Source: Actinomadura latina NBRC 106108
Lineage (GTDB): Bacteria > Actinomycetota > Actinomycetes > Streptosporangiales > Streptosporangiaceae
Direction: 5' to 3'
NCBI RefSeq assembly: GCF_001552195.1
Contig: NZ_BCQS01000016.1
Coordinates: forward strand, 17,563-81,562
DNA length: 64,000 nucleotides
Shown: in pieces, positions 1 to 7,287 of the stretch
Numbering within the stretch: the stretch's first letter is position 1
Layout of the letters: each line of letters opens with the position of its first letter
The notes under the pieces: generated by a model
What the model was told of the DNA's origin: nothing
Database searches by the model: none
Seen by the model: only the letters and a program-made list of their open reading frames with translations
Made by a program: the position numbers and the translations under genes

Positions 1-45
1 GCAGTTTCCAGCCGTGCGCCGATCCGCTCCGGGGCCGCCGATCCT

Positions 46-57
46 TAGCGTCGGATC
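46..57 (+). promoter_or_regulatory. leaderless-type -10 element before the 39-codon ORF
   Basis: TAGCGT at 46-51 is followed by 6 nt and then ATG at 58. This matches the actinobacterial leaderless arrangement, in which transcription starts at the start codon. The same 13 bases TTAGCGTCGGATC recur at 161-173 directly before the kinase start. No clear -35 box can be seen because the window begins only 45 bases upstream. Confidence 0.5.
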
Positions 58-177
58 ATGAACACGTTGGACAACCTCCTGCTGAGCTCGGCGGTGCCGA
101 CGCTCGGGCAGAGCCACGTCACCGGCCGTCGGGCGTACGGTATCGCCGGGTTTGCACAGGTTAGCGTCGGATCGTGA
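58..177 (+). CDS. short leaderless ORF (39 aa) overlapping the kinase start
   Basis: ATG 58 opens a 39-residue frame that stops at 175-177. Its TGA overlaps the GTG (174) of the downstream histidine kinase as GTGA. A -10-like TAGCGT lies 6 nt before its ATG. The peptide begins MNTLDNLLLSSAVPTLGQ and matches no family I recognise. It may be a real leader peptide coupled to kinase translation, or the decayed start of an older gene copy, because a 19-bp promoter/start segment is repeated at both ATG 58 and GTG 174. Function is unknown. Confidence 0.35.
   Translation: MNTLDNLLLSSAVPTLGQSHVTGRRAYGIAGFAQVSVGS
162..173 (+). promoter_or_regulatory. leaderless-type -10 element of the kinase/regulator operon
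   Basis: TAGCGT at 162-167 is followed by CGGATC and then GTG 174. The block TTAGCGTCGGATC-RTGAAC is a near-perfect copy (one mismatch in 19) of 45-63, so two start-site promoters lie 116 bp apart. No ribosome-binding site precedes GTG 174, which supports leaderless initiation there. Confidence 0.55.
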
Positions 178-1310
178 ACTGCCAGGTGGGGGTCAGGGAG
201 CGGCTCGTCCGGTTGCTCATCGTCGGCGTGCTGGTGACGTGGGGCCTCGTCGCGTACGTACGGGGGTTGCTGCACGCGGACCCGGCCCCTGCGCTGCACG
301 GTGTCGGGCTCGCCTTGGTCGTCCTCAACGTGGTGATGTTCGCCCTTCTGGCAACCGGCATCGTGCTGGGACGCCAGAAGGACTCGCCCTGGCAGGCGAC
401 GGGGATCGTCTTGCTGCTCCTGGCCGTCGCGGCGGGGATGGCGCTGTACGCGATCGCCCCGCACGCCGGCGGAGGGTTCTTCTTCTGCATGGCCGGGCTC
501 TGGGTGCTGATGATGCGGCTGCCGCTGCCGTGGGGCATCGCGGTCGCCGGGCTGACGGTGGTCGCGATCGGCGGGCTGGGGGAGGCGCTCCGGCCGGGCG
601 GGGCGGACTTCGGCCTCATGTCGGCGTTCGCGGGGCTCACGCTCGGTGCCGTCGCCAGCCGCCAGGGCGTCGCGGCGCAGGAGGCCACCCGCCGCGCCGA
701 GGCGGCCAACGCCGTCCTCGCCGAACGGTCGCACATCGCCCGCGAGATCCACGACATCCTCGCGCACTCGCTGTCAGCGCAGCTCGTCCACCTGGAAGGC
801 GCCAGGCTGCTCCTCTCACGCGACGGCGACCGCGTCCAAGCCCTGGACCGTGTAGAGCGCGCGCGGAACCTCGCCCGCTCCGGCCTGGACGAGACAAGGC
901 GCGCCCTGGCCACACTCCGCGGTGAGATACCGGAACCCAAGGAGGCGCTGGCGGAACTCGCCGAGGAGTTCTACGCCAGCACAGGACGCCCGTGCGATGT
1001 TCAAGTGACGGGCGCGCCACGCGAACTGTCACCCCAGGCAGGGCTCGCAGTGGTGCGCACCGCTCAGGAAGCGCTCACGAACGTCCGCAAACATGCCCCC
1101 GGCGCGCGCGCACAGGTCACCCTGCGCTACCTCAGCGACAAGGTGGAACTCGAAGTGACCGACAGCGGCGGAACGGAAACGGTGGTCGAACTGGACGGAG
1201 GCGGATACGGCCTCGTCGGCATGCGGGAGCGCGCCGAGCTCATCGATGGGACTCTTGTCACCGGACCGGACGGCAAGGGCTTCCGTGTGTCCCTCCAGGT
1301 GCCGGCGTGA
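174..1310 (+). CDS. sensor histidine kinase (NarL-partner, HisKA_3 type)
   Basis: Membrane sensor kinase of the DesK/NarX-like class. It autophosphorylates and passes phosphate to the regulator encoded next. About five hydrophobic segments fill residues 10-160. The dimerisation/phosphoacceptor motif IAREIHDILAHSL gives His193. The ATP-binding part has EALTNVRKHAPGA near residue 300 and GGYGLVGMRERAEL near 345. The 378-residue length is normal. GTG 174 is chosen because a -10 hexamer lies 6 nt upstream and no Shine-Dalgarno is present. The TGA at 1308-1310 overlaps the regulator ATG by one base, so the two are translationally coupled. The signal sensed is unknown. Confidence 0.9.
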   Translation: MNCQVGVRERLVRLLIVGVLVTWGLVAYVRGLLHADPAPALHGVGLALVVLNVVMFALLATGIVLGRQKDSPWQATGIVLLLLAVAAGMALYAIAPHAGGGFFFCMAGLWVLMMRLPLPWGIAVAGLTVVAIGGLGEALRPGGADFGLMSAFAGLTLGAVASRQGVAAQEATRRAEAANAVLAERSHIAREIHDILAHSLSAQLVHLEGARLLLSRDGDRVQALDRVERARNLARSGLDETRRALATLRGEIPEPKEALAELAEEFYASTGRPCDVQVTGAPRELSPQAGLAVVRTAQEALTNVRKHAPGARAQVTLRYLSDKVELEVTDSGGTETVVELDGGGYGLVGMRERAELIDGTLVTGPDGKGFRVSLQVPA

Positions 1311-1996
1311 TGGGAGACGCGGTGAAGACGAGGATCCTGGTCGTCGATGACCAGACCGTGGTGCGGGAGGGCCTGGTCCTCCTCCTGGAACTGCTGCCCG
1401 GCATCGACGTCGCCGGCGCGTGCGGCGACGGTGAACAGGCGGTCGCGCTGGTGGCATCGCTCCGGCCCGACGTCGTCCTGATGGACCTGCGGATGCCGCG
1501 CATGGACGGCGTCGAGGCGACCCGCCGTATCAAGGAAGCCCACCCCGATGTCGGGATCGTCGTCCTCACCACCTACGCCGACGACGACTCGATCTTCGCG
1601 GCCCTCCGCGCCGGAGCCCGCGGCTACCTCACCAAGGACGCCGACGCCGACGAGATCGCCCGCGCCATCGCCGCCGTCCGCGACGGGGCGTCCCAGCTCG
1701 ACCCGGCCGTCCAGCGCCGGCTGGTCGAGGCGGTCGCCGCCGGTGAACGCCCCCGCCGAGCGGGCCTCCCCGACGGCCTCACCCGCCGTGAGGCGGAGGT
1801 CCTCGCCCTCATCGCGCAGGGACGCTCCAACGGCGAGATCGCCGGTGACCTGTTCATCTCCGAGGCCACGGTCAAGACGCACATCAACAACCTGTTCGCC
1901 AAGGCGAACCTCCGCGACCGCGCCCAGGCCGTCACCTACGCCTACAGGCACCGCCTCACCGGACAGGGCCTGCCGCCCCGCCCCCGCGAGCCCTGA
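1310..1996 (+). CDS. NarL/FixJ family response regulator
   Basis: DNA-binding partner of the upstream kinase, 228 aa. The receiver domain covers residues 8-125, with the acidic pair at Asp13-Asp14, phosphoacceptor Asp59 in VVLMDLRMP and Lys in YLTKDA. The LuxR-type HTH begins at LTRREAEVLALIAQGRSNGEIA and contains the recognition helix SEATVKTHINNLF. ATG 1310 overlaps the kinase stop as TGATG, and upstream in-frame codons lie inside the kinase gene. The target genes are not evident; the nearest downstream gene (2100) has its own promoter. Confidence 0.92.
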   Translation: MGDAVKTRILVVDDQTVVREGLVLLLELLPGIDVAGACGDGEQAVALVASLRPDVVLMDLRMPRMDGVEATRRIKEAHPDVGIVVLTTYADDDSIFAALRAGARGYLTKDADADEIARAIAAVRDGASQLDPAVQRRLVEAVAAGERPRRAGLPDGLTRREAEVLALIAQGRSNGEIAGDLFISEATVKTHINNLFAKANLRDRAQAVTYAYRHRLTGQGLPPRPREP

Positions 1997-2072
1997 ACAA
2001 CCCCGGCGTAACTCGATCGTTTGTGATTCCGCCGCTGGCATTCGCCGGCGTAATTACACCCGGCCAGCCGAC

Positions 2073-2093
2073 CAAGCGATCGCTTGCTACTCT
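2073..2093 (+). promoter_or_regulatory. 14-bp palindromic operator next to the -10 box
   Basis: CAAGCGATCGCTTG (2073-2086) is a perfect 14-bp palindrome. It is followed at once by TACTCT (2088-2093), 6 nt and ATG 2100. A palindrome touching the -10 of a leaderless promoter is the usual place for a TetR-type repressor. No TetR gene lies within 10 kb on either side inside this window, so the regulator is either outside it or a distant one. Confidence 0.55.
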
Positions 2094-2099
2094 TCGCCC

Positions 2100-2462
2100 A
2101 TGCCGACGCAGGAACACATGAAGCAGGCGCTCCAGACCTACATCGACGCCTTCAACGCCGCCGACGCCGCGACCATCTCCAGCCTCTACGCCGACGACGC
2201 GGTCATCGAGGACCCGGTCGGCCACCCCCCGATGTCCGGCCGCGCCGCCATCGAGGAGTTCTACACGAACGCCATTGCCGGCGGCGCCAAGCTCACCCTG
2301 GACGCCCCCATTCGCGGTTCCCACGGAGACCGCGCCGCCATGGCCTTCACCGTCGACATCCCCGGCATGCGCATCCGCGCCATCGACGTCATGACCTTCA
2401 ACGAGGAGGGCCAGATCGTCCGCATGGACGCCCACTGGGGCCCCGACGACATGGAAACCTGA
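2100..2462 (+). CDS. ketosteroid isomerase-like protein (SnoaL/NTF2 fold)
   Basis: Small cone-fold enzyme of 120 aa. All three residues that define delta-5-3-ketosteroid isomerase catalysis are in place: Tyr14 (QTYIDAFNA), Asp38 (IEDPVG) and an Asp99 equivalent at Asp96 (AIDVMTFN). The family shifts a C=C bond in steroids by proton transfer. The real substrate may instead be another cyclic enone. ATG 2100 follows a TACTCT -10 by 6 nt and has no Shine-Dalgarno, so it is probably leaderless. A 14-bp palindrome beside the -10 suggests repression by a TetR-like protein. It is monocistronic. Confidence 0.8.
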   Translation: MPTQEHMKQALQTYIDAFNAADAATISSLYADDAVIEDPVGHPPMSGRAAIEEFYTNAIAGGAKLTLDAPIRGSHGDRAAMAFTVDIPGMRIRAIDVMTFNEEGQIVRMDAHWGPDDMET

Positions 2463-2505
2463 CCGCTCGGATCACCACCGGGCAGATCGGTGGCATGGTG
2501 GGGAC

Positions 2506-3051
2506 GTGACCGATGACCCGGTGCTCTACGTGATCGCCTGCGGCGGACGGCCCGCTGCGGACCTCCCGCGCTTCGTCGAACGGCTCCAAGCCGACGGGTG
2601 GACGGTGTGCGTGGTCTCCACCCCGTCCGGCATGAAGTTCCTGGACGCCGACCGCCTGGCCGAGCTGACCGGCTTTCCCGTCCGCTTCGACTACAAGCAT
2701 CCTGACGAACCCGACGTCCTCCCACCCGCCGACGTGTTCGCCGTGGCGCCCGCCACGTTCAACACCGTCAACAAGTGGGCTCACGGAACCAGCGACACCC
2801 TCGCCCTGGGCCTCCTCAACGAGGCCGTCGGCCTGGGCCGCCCCATCATCGCGGCCCCCTGGCCGAACGCGGCCCTCGCCCGCCACCCCGTCTTCGTCCG
2901 GAGCATCGCCGAACTGCGCGACTGGGGCGTCACCGTCCTGCTGGACCCCGCCAAGCTCCCGACCCCCGACTCCGGCGACGATCCCAAGGGCGTCTTCCCG
3001 TGGTCCGAGATCCGGCAGAACCTCGCCGAACTCCACGCCCGGCTGAGCTGA
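2506..3051 (+). CDS. flavoprotein (phosphopantothenoylcysteine decarboxylase-like fold)
   Basis: A 181-aa protein of the HFCD flavoprotein family. The first strand and loop, LYVIACGGRPAADLP, bind the FMN phosphate side. A later block, DVFAVAPATFNTVNKWAHGTSDTL, is the typical flavin-contact region (APATxNTxxKxAxG). Members decarboxylate cysteine adducts or peptide C-termini, but stand-alone actinomycete copies are uncharacterised. GTG 2506 is preceded by CATGGT and 6 nt, a weaker form of the leaderless signal. It lies 43 nt after the isomerase stop and is separately promoted or weakly linked. Confidence 0.75.
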   Translation: MTDDPVLYVIACGGRPAADLPRFVERLQADGWTVCVVSTPSGMKFLDADRLAELTGFPVRFDYKHPDEPDVLPPADVFAVAPATFNTVNKWAHGTSDTLALGLLNEAVGLGRPIIAAPWPNAALARHPVFVRSIAELRDWGVTVLLDPAKLPTPDSGDDPKGVFPWSEIRQNLAELHARLS

Positions 3052-3082
3052 GAGCCCGAGCCGCCCAGAGTCCGGCGTGCGG

Positions 3083-3928
3083 TCAGGACGGCTTCGCGGT
3101 GACCTCGGCGTCGGCGGCGTAGGCCGCGTCACGGCGGGCCTCGAACGCGGCAAGCCGCTCACGGAGCGCGGACGTGACGTTCTCGTAGGCGTCGGAGTTG
3201 AGCAGCAGCCGAAGCGGCGGGTCGTCGGAGAGCGCGGCCTCGATCGTCGCGTGTGCGACGCCGGACTGGCTGGCGGGCATGTCCTCCACCGGCGGTGACG
3301 GGGTGTCCGCCGGGCCGCCCCGGTAAGGGGCGCTGAGGGGGACGCGTTCCGCGGCGTCGTAGAAGCTCGTCCGGACCATGCCGGGCTCGACCAGGATCGT
3401 CTTGATGCCGAAGGGCTCGACCTCTAGCGCCAGAGCTTCGAAGTACCCTTCGATGCCCCATTTCGTCGCGTGGTAGATGCCGAACTTCGGAAACGCGATG
3501 TGCCCGCCCATGCTGGACATCTGCACGAGCACCCCGCCGCCCTGCTCCCGCAGGTGCGGAACGACCCGCCGCGCCAGGTGGATGGACGCCGTCAGATTCG
3601 TGGCGATCGATCGCTCCACCTGGTCGTCGGTCAGGTCCTCGGCGACCCCCAGCACACCGAAGCCGGCGTTCGAGACGACCACGTCGATCCGTCCGAGATC
3701 GGCGAACGCCGTGCCGACCACCGTGTCGAGTTGGGCGGTGTCGGTGACGTCGAGCCGGTACCGGCGCAACCGGTCGCCGTACTCGGCGGCCAGATCGTCC
3801 AGCTGCTCGGGCCTCCGCAGTGTCGCGGCGACGCGGTCCCCGCGCGCGAGGATCCGCTCCGCGAGTTCGCGGCCGATGCCGCGCGAAGCGCCGGTGATGA
3901 ACCAGGTCTTCGAACCGTGTGAGCTCAT
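3083..3928 (-). CDS. short-chain dehydrogenase/reductase
   Basis: NAD(P)-dependent oxidoreductase with Rossmann fold, 281 aa. The cofactor motif is TGASRGIG near residue 12, followed by NAGFG. The catalytic Ser is in QMSSMGGHIAF and the Tyr/Lys pair is in YHATKWG. The length and LVEPGMVRTSFYD segment fit the classical oxidoreductase subfamily. ATG 3928 is preferred over an in-frame GTG at 3943 because the promoter's -10 box (3935-3940) would otherwise lie inside the gene. The upstream promoter has the 19-bp spacer and dyad of a MerR-regulated gene. Substrate unknown. Confidence 0.88.
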   Translation of the reverse strand: MSSHGSKTWFITGASRGIGRELAERILARGDRVAATLRRPEQLDDLAAEYGDRLRRYRLDVTDTAQLDTVVGTAFADLGRIDVVVSNAGFGVLGVAEDLTDDQVERSIATNLTASIHLARRVVPHLREQGGGVLVQMSSMGGHIAFPKFGIYHATKWGIEGYFEALALEVEPFGIKTILVEPGMVRTSFYDAAERVPLSAPYRGGPADTPSPPVEDMPASQSGVAHATIEAALSDDPPLRLLLNSDAYENVTSALRERLAAFEARRDAAYAADAEVTAKPS

Positions 3929-3934
3929 CCCGCA

Positions 3935-3965
3935 AGCCTTCACCCCGGAGCGTGCTCCAGGTCAA
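3935..3965 (-). promoter_or_regulatory. MerR-type promoter with 19-bp spacer and dyad
   Basis: On the minus strand, TTGACC (3960-3965) and AAGGCT (3935-3940) are separated by exactly 19 bp. The spacer holds the imperfect dyad CCTGGAGC-AC-GCTCCGGG. Over-long spacers with an internal dyad are the hallmark of MerR-activated promoters. The -10 sits 6 nt before ATG 3928. No MerR gene is next to it, so the activator is encoded elsewhere. Confidence 0.6.
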
Positions 3966-4072
3966 GTCAAGCCATGGACAGACGGAAGAACGTCGCCGTC
4001 TCAAGAGGGGATGAATGCTGAAACGACCGGCCGTAGGGTGGTCACGGTCTGACCGCTGACGGAGGGGCTGTC

Positions 4073-4408
4073 GTGGCGATGGTGAAGAAGGGGTCCCGGC
4101 GCATCACGGTCGACGGGACCGAATACCGCTGGAAGGTACGCGGGCGTCCGACGTACTGCCAGGGGTTGGCGTGGTCGCCCCTGGTCTTCGCGGTCGAGCA
4201 TCGCGAGCGACCGGGAGCCCGGCTGGTGGTGTCGTTGCCGTGCGCGCACCCGAGCAACTGGATGCCGGCCCCGGCGGGCGTCGTGCTTCCGCGGACCGTG
4301 GCATCGGCCATCAGATCGGCTGTGCAGGCCGGGTGGACCCCAGCCCTCCCGGGACCCGTCCGGCATATGGAACTGGACGACTCAGCGGTCGTCCCCTGCG
4401 CGAACTGA
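4073..4408 (+). CDS. conserved hypothetical protein, 111 aa
   Basis: I recognise no domain. The basic N-terminus (VKKGSRRITVDGTEYRWKV) and the WSPLVFAVEH and PSNWMP blocks resemble small actinomycete proteins annotated only as hypothetical. There is no signal peptide or membrane segment. GTG 4073 follows GGAGGGG at 4061-4067 with a 5-nt gap, which favours it over ATG 4079. A possible -10, TAGGGT, lies at 4034-4039. Its last 27 nt overlap, tail to tail, the end of the hydrolase gene on the other strand. Confidence 0.65.
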   Translation: MAMVKKGSRRITVDGTEYRWKVRGRPTYCQGLAWSPLVFAVEHRERPGARLVVSLPCAHPSNWMPAPAGVVLPRTVASAIRSAVQAGWTPALPGPVRHMELDDSAVVPCAN

Positions 4409-5266
4409 GGAGTCCCCGCCCCGACCGCCCCTCGTGCGATCGAGGGTCAACCTCCCGACGGTCTCCCAATCGGCGCGGTCGAGCCCGTGGCCGGCGCCCT
4501 TGAGCGGCACGAAGTCGGCGCCTGGAATCTCCTCGGCCAGGGCCACGCCGTGCTCCAACGGGAACATGGGATCCGCTGTCCCGTGAATGACGAGAGTGGG
4601 CGCTGCGATCGATGACAGCGGTCCCCAGTGGCGCTCGTCCTCCGGGATCGCGTTGTGGTTCTGGACCGCCTTGATGTCGCGGGCCCGCTCCACGTCACGG
4701 CGCACCAGATCCCGCACAGCGGCCTCGTCCGGCGGGCGCTCGGAGCCCGCGAGCATGACCTGGTAGCCGACGAGGTAGTCGATCACCGAGCCGGTGTCGG
4801 ACCAGTCGACCCGCGCGGTCGAGATGAAGCGTCCGAACTCCTCGGTCGGGGGCGGTAGCTCCCGGCCCCCCGGCACCGCGCGGGTGGTGCTGATGAGGAC
4901 CAGCGAGAGGACGCGCCGGGGATGGTCGAGCGCGAGCAACTGCCCGAACGCGCCGCCCGCGGACACCCCCACGACATGCGCGGCGGGGATGCCGTAGGCG
5001 TCGAGCACACGGGCGGCATCATCGACGAGATCGGAGCCCGTGTATCCGGGACGACCCATGTCGTAGGTGGTGGAACGCCCTGTGTCCCGGTGGTCGTAGC
5101 GGATGACGAAGCGTCCCCCCTCCGCGAGCCGCCGGCAGAAACCCTCGTCCCACCAGAGCATCGACGCGCCGATCCCCATGATGAGCAGGATGGGCGGGTC
5201 TCCAGGATCGCCAAAGGACTCCGTGCAGATCTCGACACCGTCCACCGCGACCATCTGCTCCGCCAT
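4382..5266 (-). CDS. alpha/beta fold hydrolase
   Basis: A 294-aa serine hydrolase. The oxyanion segment is ILLIMGIGASMLWW. The nucleophile elbow GVSAGG puts Ser102 in place, the acid lies in HGTADPMFP, and the His in GAGHGLDRADW. The cap layout and MGxGxxxxxW motif fit the epoxide-hydrolase/haloperoxidase-like group, including anthracycline-methylesterase-like enzymes. The true substrate is not predictable. ATG 5266 is chosen because AGGAGG precedes it by 8 nt; an in-frame TTG at 5272 lies too close to that site. A TAGCGT -10 candidate sits at 5306-5311 on the minus strand. Confidence 0.85.
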   Translation of the reverse strand: MAEQMVAVDGVEICTESFGDPGDPPILLIMGIGASMLWWDEGFCRRLAEGGRFVIRYDHRDTGRSTTYDMGRPGYTGSDLVDDAARVLDAYGIPAAHVVGVSAGGAFGQLLALDHPRRVLSLVLISTTRAVPGGRELPPPTEEFGRFISTARVDWSDTGSVIDYLVGYQVMLAGSERPPDEAAVRDLVRRDVERARDIKAVQNHNAIPEDERHWGPLSSIAAPTLVIHGTADPMFPLEHGVALAEEIPGADFVPLKGAGHGLDRADWETVGRLTLDRTRGGRGGDSSVRAGDDR

Positions 5267-5383
5267 CTGCAACGCCTCCTGAACTCGGGAGAGGACATAC
5301 CCGGCACGCTAACGGCACCGACTGACACTCTCTTCAAAGATCCACGGCCCACCCGAGGGCTCGGTCGACCGACCGGCGGGTGA

Positions 5384-5542
5384 GGCCCGTCGAGGGGTCG
5401 AGGTGATGCGGTGCAGGCTCTGGACCGGGTGGTAGGCCCCGACTCGGAGCTGGAGCAGCTCTGGGACGAGGGCGATGGCGGGGAGGAATGGCGCGCGGAG
5501 ATCAGCTGACTGCGTCTGGTGCTTTCCGAACACCCGGAGTGA
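5384..5542 (+). pseudogene. 3' remnant of a DUF4259-like gene with a nonsense codon
   Basis: The plus frame from about 5384 reads AVQALDRVVGPDSELEQLW and then DEGDGGEEWRAEIS, followed by TGA (5507-5509), LRLVLSEHPE and a second TGA (5540-5542). The SELxxLWxE...EWRxxI block is like the C-terminal end of DUF4259 proteins. The first TGA could be one C-to-T change from CGA. No N-terminal half or start codon exists upstream, where the hydrolase promoter lies. This is read as a decayed fragment, not a working gene. Confidence 0.45.
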
Positions 5543-5901
5543 TCTCATCGGCGCGATGCATCGGGGGCTCCGGACGGGTTCGACGATCTGCAAGCAGGGG
5601 CACCTGGACACCAGGTGACCTGACTTCCTGTCGGCGGACCGGGCGCGGCCATGCACAACTACCCGAACTACCGAACCGATGGCAGAGGCCGAGGACTTCG
5701 GGACGATCAAGAAGGCTGGACGGCCGCCCTCCAGTACATGGGGGAGTGCCGTGATCGCTTCTACGCTAGCGCGGGGCGTGATCTCGGCATGGCCGGCCCG
5801 CTTCCACCGTCCGGCCGCTGGCCTCGCACATGGCGTCGGGATGAACTCGCTCAATGACCCCGCCCAGTGCGCTGTCCACGAACGCCGCCCGGTCGAAGCT
5901 C
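5543..5901. other. gene-poor decayed stretch
   Basis: Open frames in this stretch on both strands have erratic codon use and no recognisable motif. A minus-frame piece reading FDRAAFVDSALGGVIERVHPDA looks protein-like but has no family I can name and no start signal. I read the stretch as decayed coding DNA between the DUF4259-like remnant and the inverted repeat. Confidence 0.4.
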
Positions 5902-5963
5902 GTTGAGTTGCGGCGTGTTGCCCTTTCCGACGCGTTCATAAGGGCAACACGCCGCAAGTCAAC
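5902..5963. repeat. 24-bp inverted repeat with 14-nt loop
   Basis: Left arm 5902-5925 and right arm 5940-5963 are complementary at 23 of 24 positions. The core TTGCGGCGTGTTGCCCTT faces AAGGGCAACACGCCGCAA, with 14 nt between the arms. There is no T-run on either side. It lies between decayed DNA and the end of the DUF397 gene (minus strand, stop at 6007). It could act as a factor-independent terminator without a U-tract, a mobile palindromic element, or a protein-binding site. Confidence 0.7.
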
Positions 5964-6006
5964 GCACCTGTTGAATGCGTGCCGGTGGCTTGGAACCCCC
6001 AGCAGA

Positions 6007-6219
6007 TCAGGGGAGGTCATGGGTTCCTGTCTTGATCGCGTTGAGGAGAGCTGACCACTCGGCGGCGGTGAGGGCGAGGACGGGGCCGGTCGGGTTCTTG
6101 GAGTCGCGGATCGCGAGCTCGTCGCTGAACTGCGCGACCTCCACGCAATCTGCTCCCTGTGCTGAACGAGAACTCTTACGCCATAGGGGTTCGCTATTTT
6201 TAGTGCTCATCGATACCAA
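6007..6219 (-). CDS. DUF397 domain-containing protein
   Basis: A 70-aa protein carrying the whole DUF397 signature: WRKSSRSAQGADCVEVA, then IRDSKNPTGPVLALTAAEWSAL. These small proteins are always found beside XRE/DUF5753 regulators in actinomycetes, as in the Scr1-Scr2 pair, which behaves like a toxin-antitoxin unit, and the WhiJ-like families. Translation may start at 6219 or at the internal ATG 6210. Both overlap the 3' end of the regulator gene, so the two are coupled. Confidence 0.88.
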   Translation of the reverse strand: MVSMSTKNSEPLWRKSSRSAQGADCVEVAQFSDELAIRDSKNPTGPVLALTAAEWSALLNAIKTGTHDLP

Positions 6220-7108
6220 TATGCCGCTTTCGATGCAGCTTGGCCAAGTCGGAGATCATGGTGAGTGACTCGTCGGCCCCGAGGGCCGCCATTGCCAGCT
6301 GGTTGAACGCGAGCGAGTAGGTGTGAACCTGCGCATCGTCCTCGACGTACAGCGCGCTGGTCAATCCATCGATGTAGACGATGTCTGGCATGTGATGCTC
6401 GGGGAACTCCATATGGGCGAAGGCTCCAGTCGTTGCAGGGTGGGCGCCTGCGGGGAAGGGGAGTACCTGAATCATCACATTGGGATGCTCGGAGATGCTG
6501 AGCAGGTGATCACACTGCCTGGCCATCACTTCTGGACCGCCGATCGTACGTCTGAGGGCCGCTTCATCGATGATCGACCACACTCGGAGCGGTTCGGGTT
6601 CTTGGCGTGTGATGAGTGTCTGCCGTGTTCTGCGGACTTCTACCCGGCGATCGACCTCCGAGAGCGGTGCGAACTGCATAAGGCCCACTCGGATGATCTC
6701 GTGGGCGTACTCCTCGGTCTGTAGGAGCCCGTTGATCATCAGGGCGTTGTAGCAGCGGAGGGACTTGGCTTCGGCTTCGAGTTCGATGTAGGCCGCGTAG
6801 TCGGTGTGGATCGTGTCGGCGTAGGCGTCCCACCAGCCGCGTTGGCGTGCCGTCCGGGTCAGGGCCAGCAGTGCTTCGCGCTTCTCGGCCGGGACGCCGT
6901 AGAGGTCGCAGAGTTGGTTCACGTCCGAGGTCTTGATGCCCTGGGCCGCCGTCTCGATGCGCGACAGCTTCGGGGCGGACCATCGTCCCCCGCACTGCAC
7001 CTGTAGCTCGGCGGCGACCTGGTCCAAGCGCATGGTCGAGCGTTCGCGCAGGCGGCGCAGTTCGGCGGCGAGCTTGCGCTCCCGGATCGTGGGGCGGCGT
7101 TCAGGCAT
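6200..7108 (-). CDS. XRE-family regulator with DUF5753 (Scr1/WhiJ-like)
   Basis: A 302-aa DNA-binding protein. An N-terminal helix-turn-helix covers about residues 8-75 (RKLAAELRRLRERSTMRLDQVA...). A DUF5753 ligand/partner domain covers about 95-280, with the conserved run YIELEAEAKSLRCYNALMINGLLQTEEYA and later VMIQVLPFPAGAHP. Family members regulate development or antibiotic production together with a DUF397 partner, which follows here with an overlap. Minus-strand CACACT lies 6 nt before ATG 7108, a near match to the leaderless signal. An RsbW-like ATPase is divergent, completing a set common in Streptomyces and relatives. Confidence 0.9.
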   Translation of the reverse strand: MPERRPTIRERKLAAELRRLRERSTMRLDQVAAELQVQCGGRWSAPKLSRIETAAQGIKTSDVNQLCDLYGVPAEKREALLALTRTARQRGWWDAYADTIHTDYAAYIELEAEAKSLRCYNALMINGLLQTEEYAHEIIRVGLMQFAPLSEVDRRVEVRRTRQTLITRQEPEPLRVWSIIDEAALRRTIGGPEVMARQCDHLLSISEHPNVMIQVLPFPAGAHPATTGAFAHMEFPEHHMPDIVYIDGLTSALYVEDDAQVHTYSLAFNQLAMAALGADESLTMISDLAKLHRKRHIGIDEH

Positions 7109-7287
7109 GTACTGAGTGTGCCGTGTCCGCTACGCCTGCGGGGCGATTCTCCAAGATCGTTCGCAGTGAAGGATGGAATTTTTCATTTCTCCTTGCGATC
7201 ACTGCCTGTTCTGGAGCACGATGCGTCGCGTCGCCGACACGGAGAGTGGCTCTCGGTTGTGGATCAGGGAGAGGTGAGGTGTCGGAT

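Noticed and set aside
174..1996. Functional link of the first kinase pair to the ketosteroid isomerase gene
   Set aside because: Separate leaderless promoter with its own palindrome, opposite evidence for co-transcription.
5309..5854. 181-codon minus frame in the decayed region
   Set aside because: It runs across the hydrolase promoter and the DUF4259-like remnant. No ribosome site or motif.
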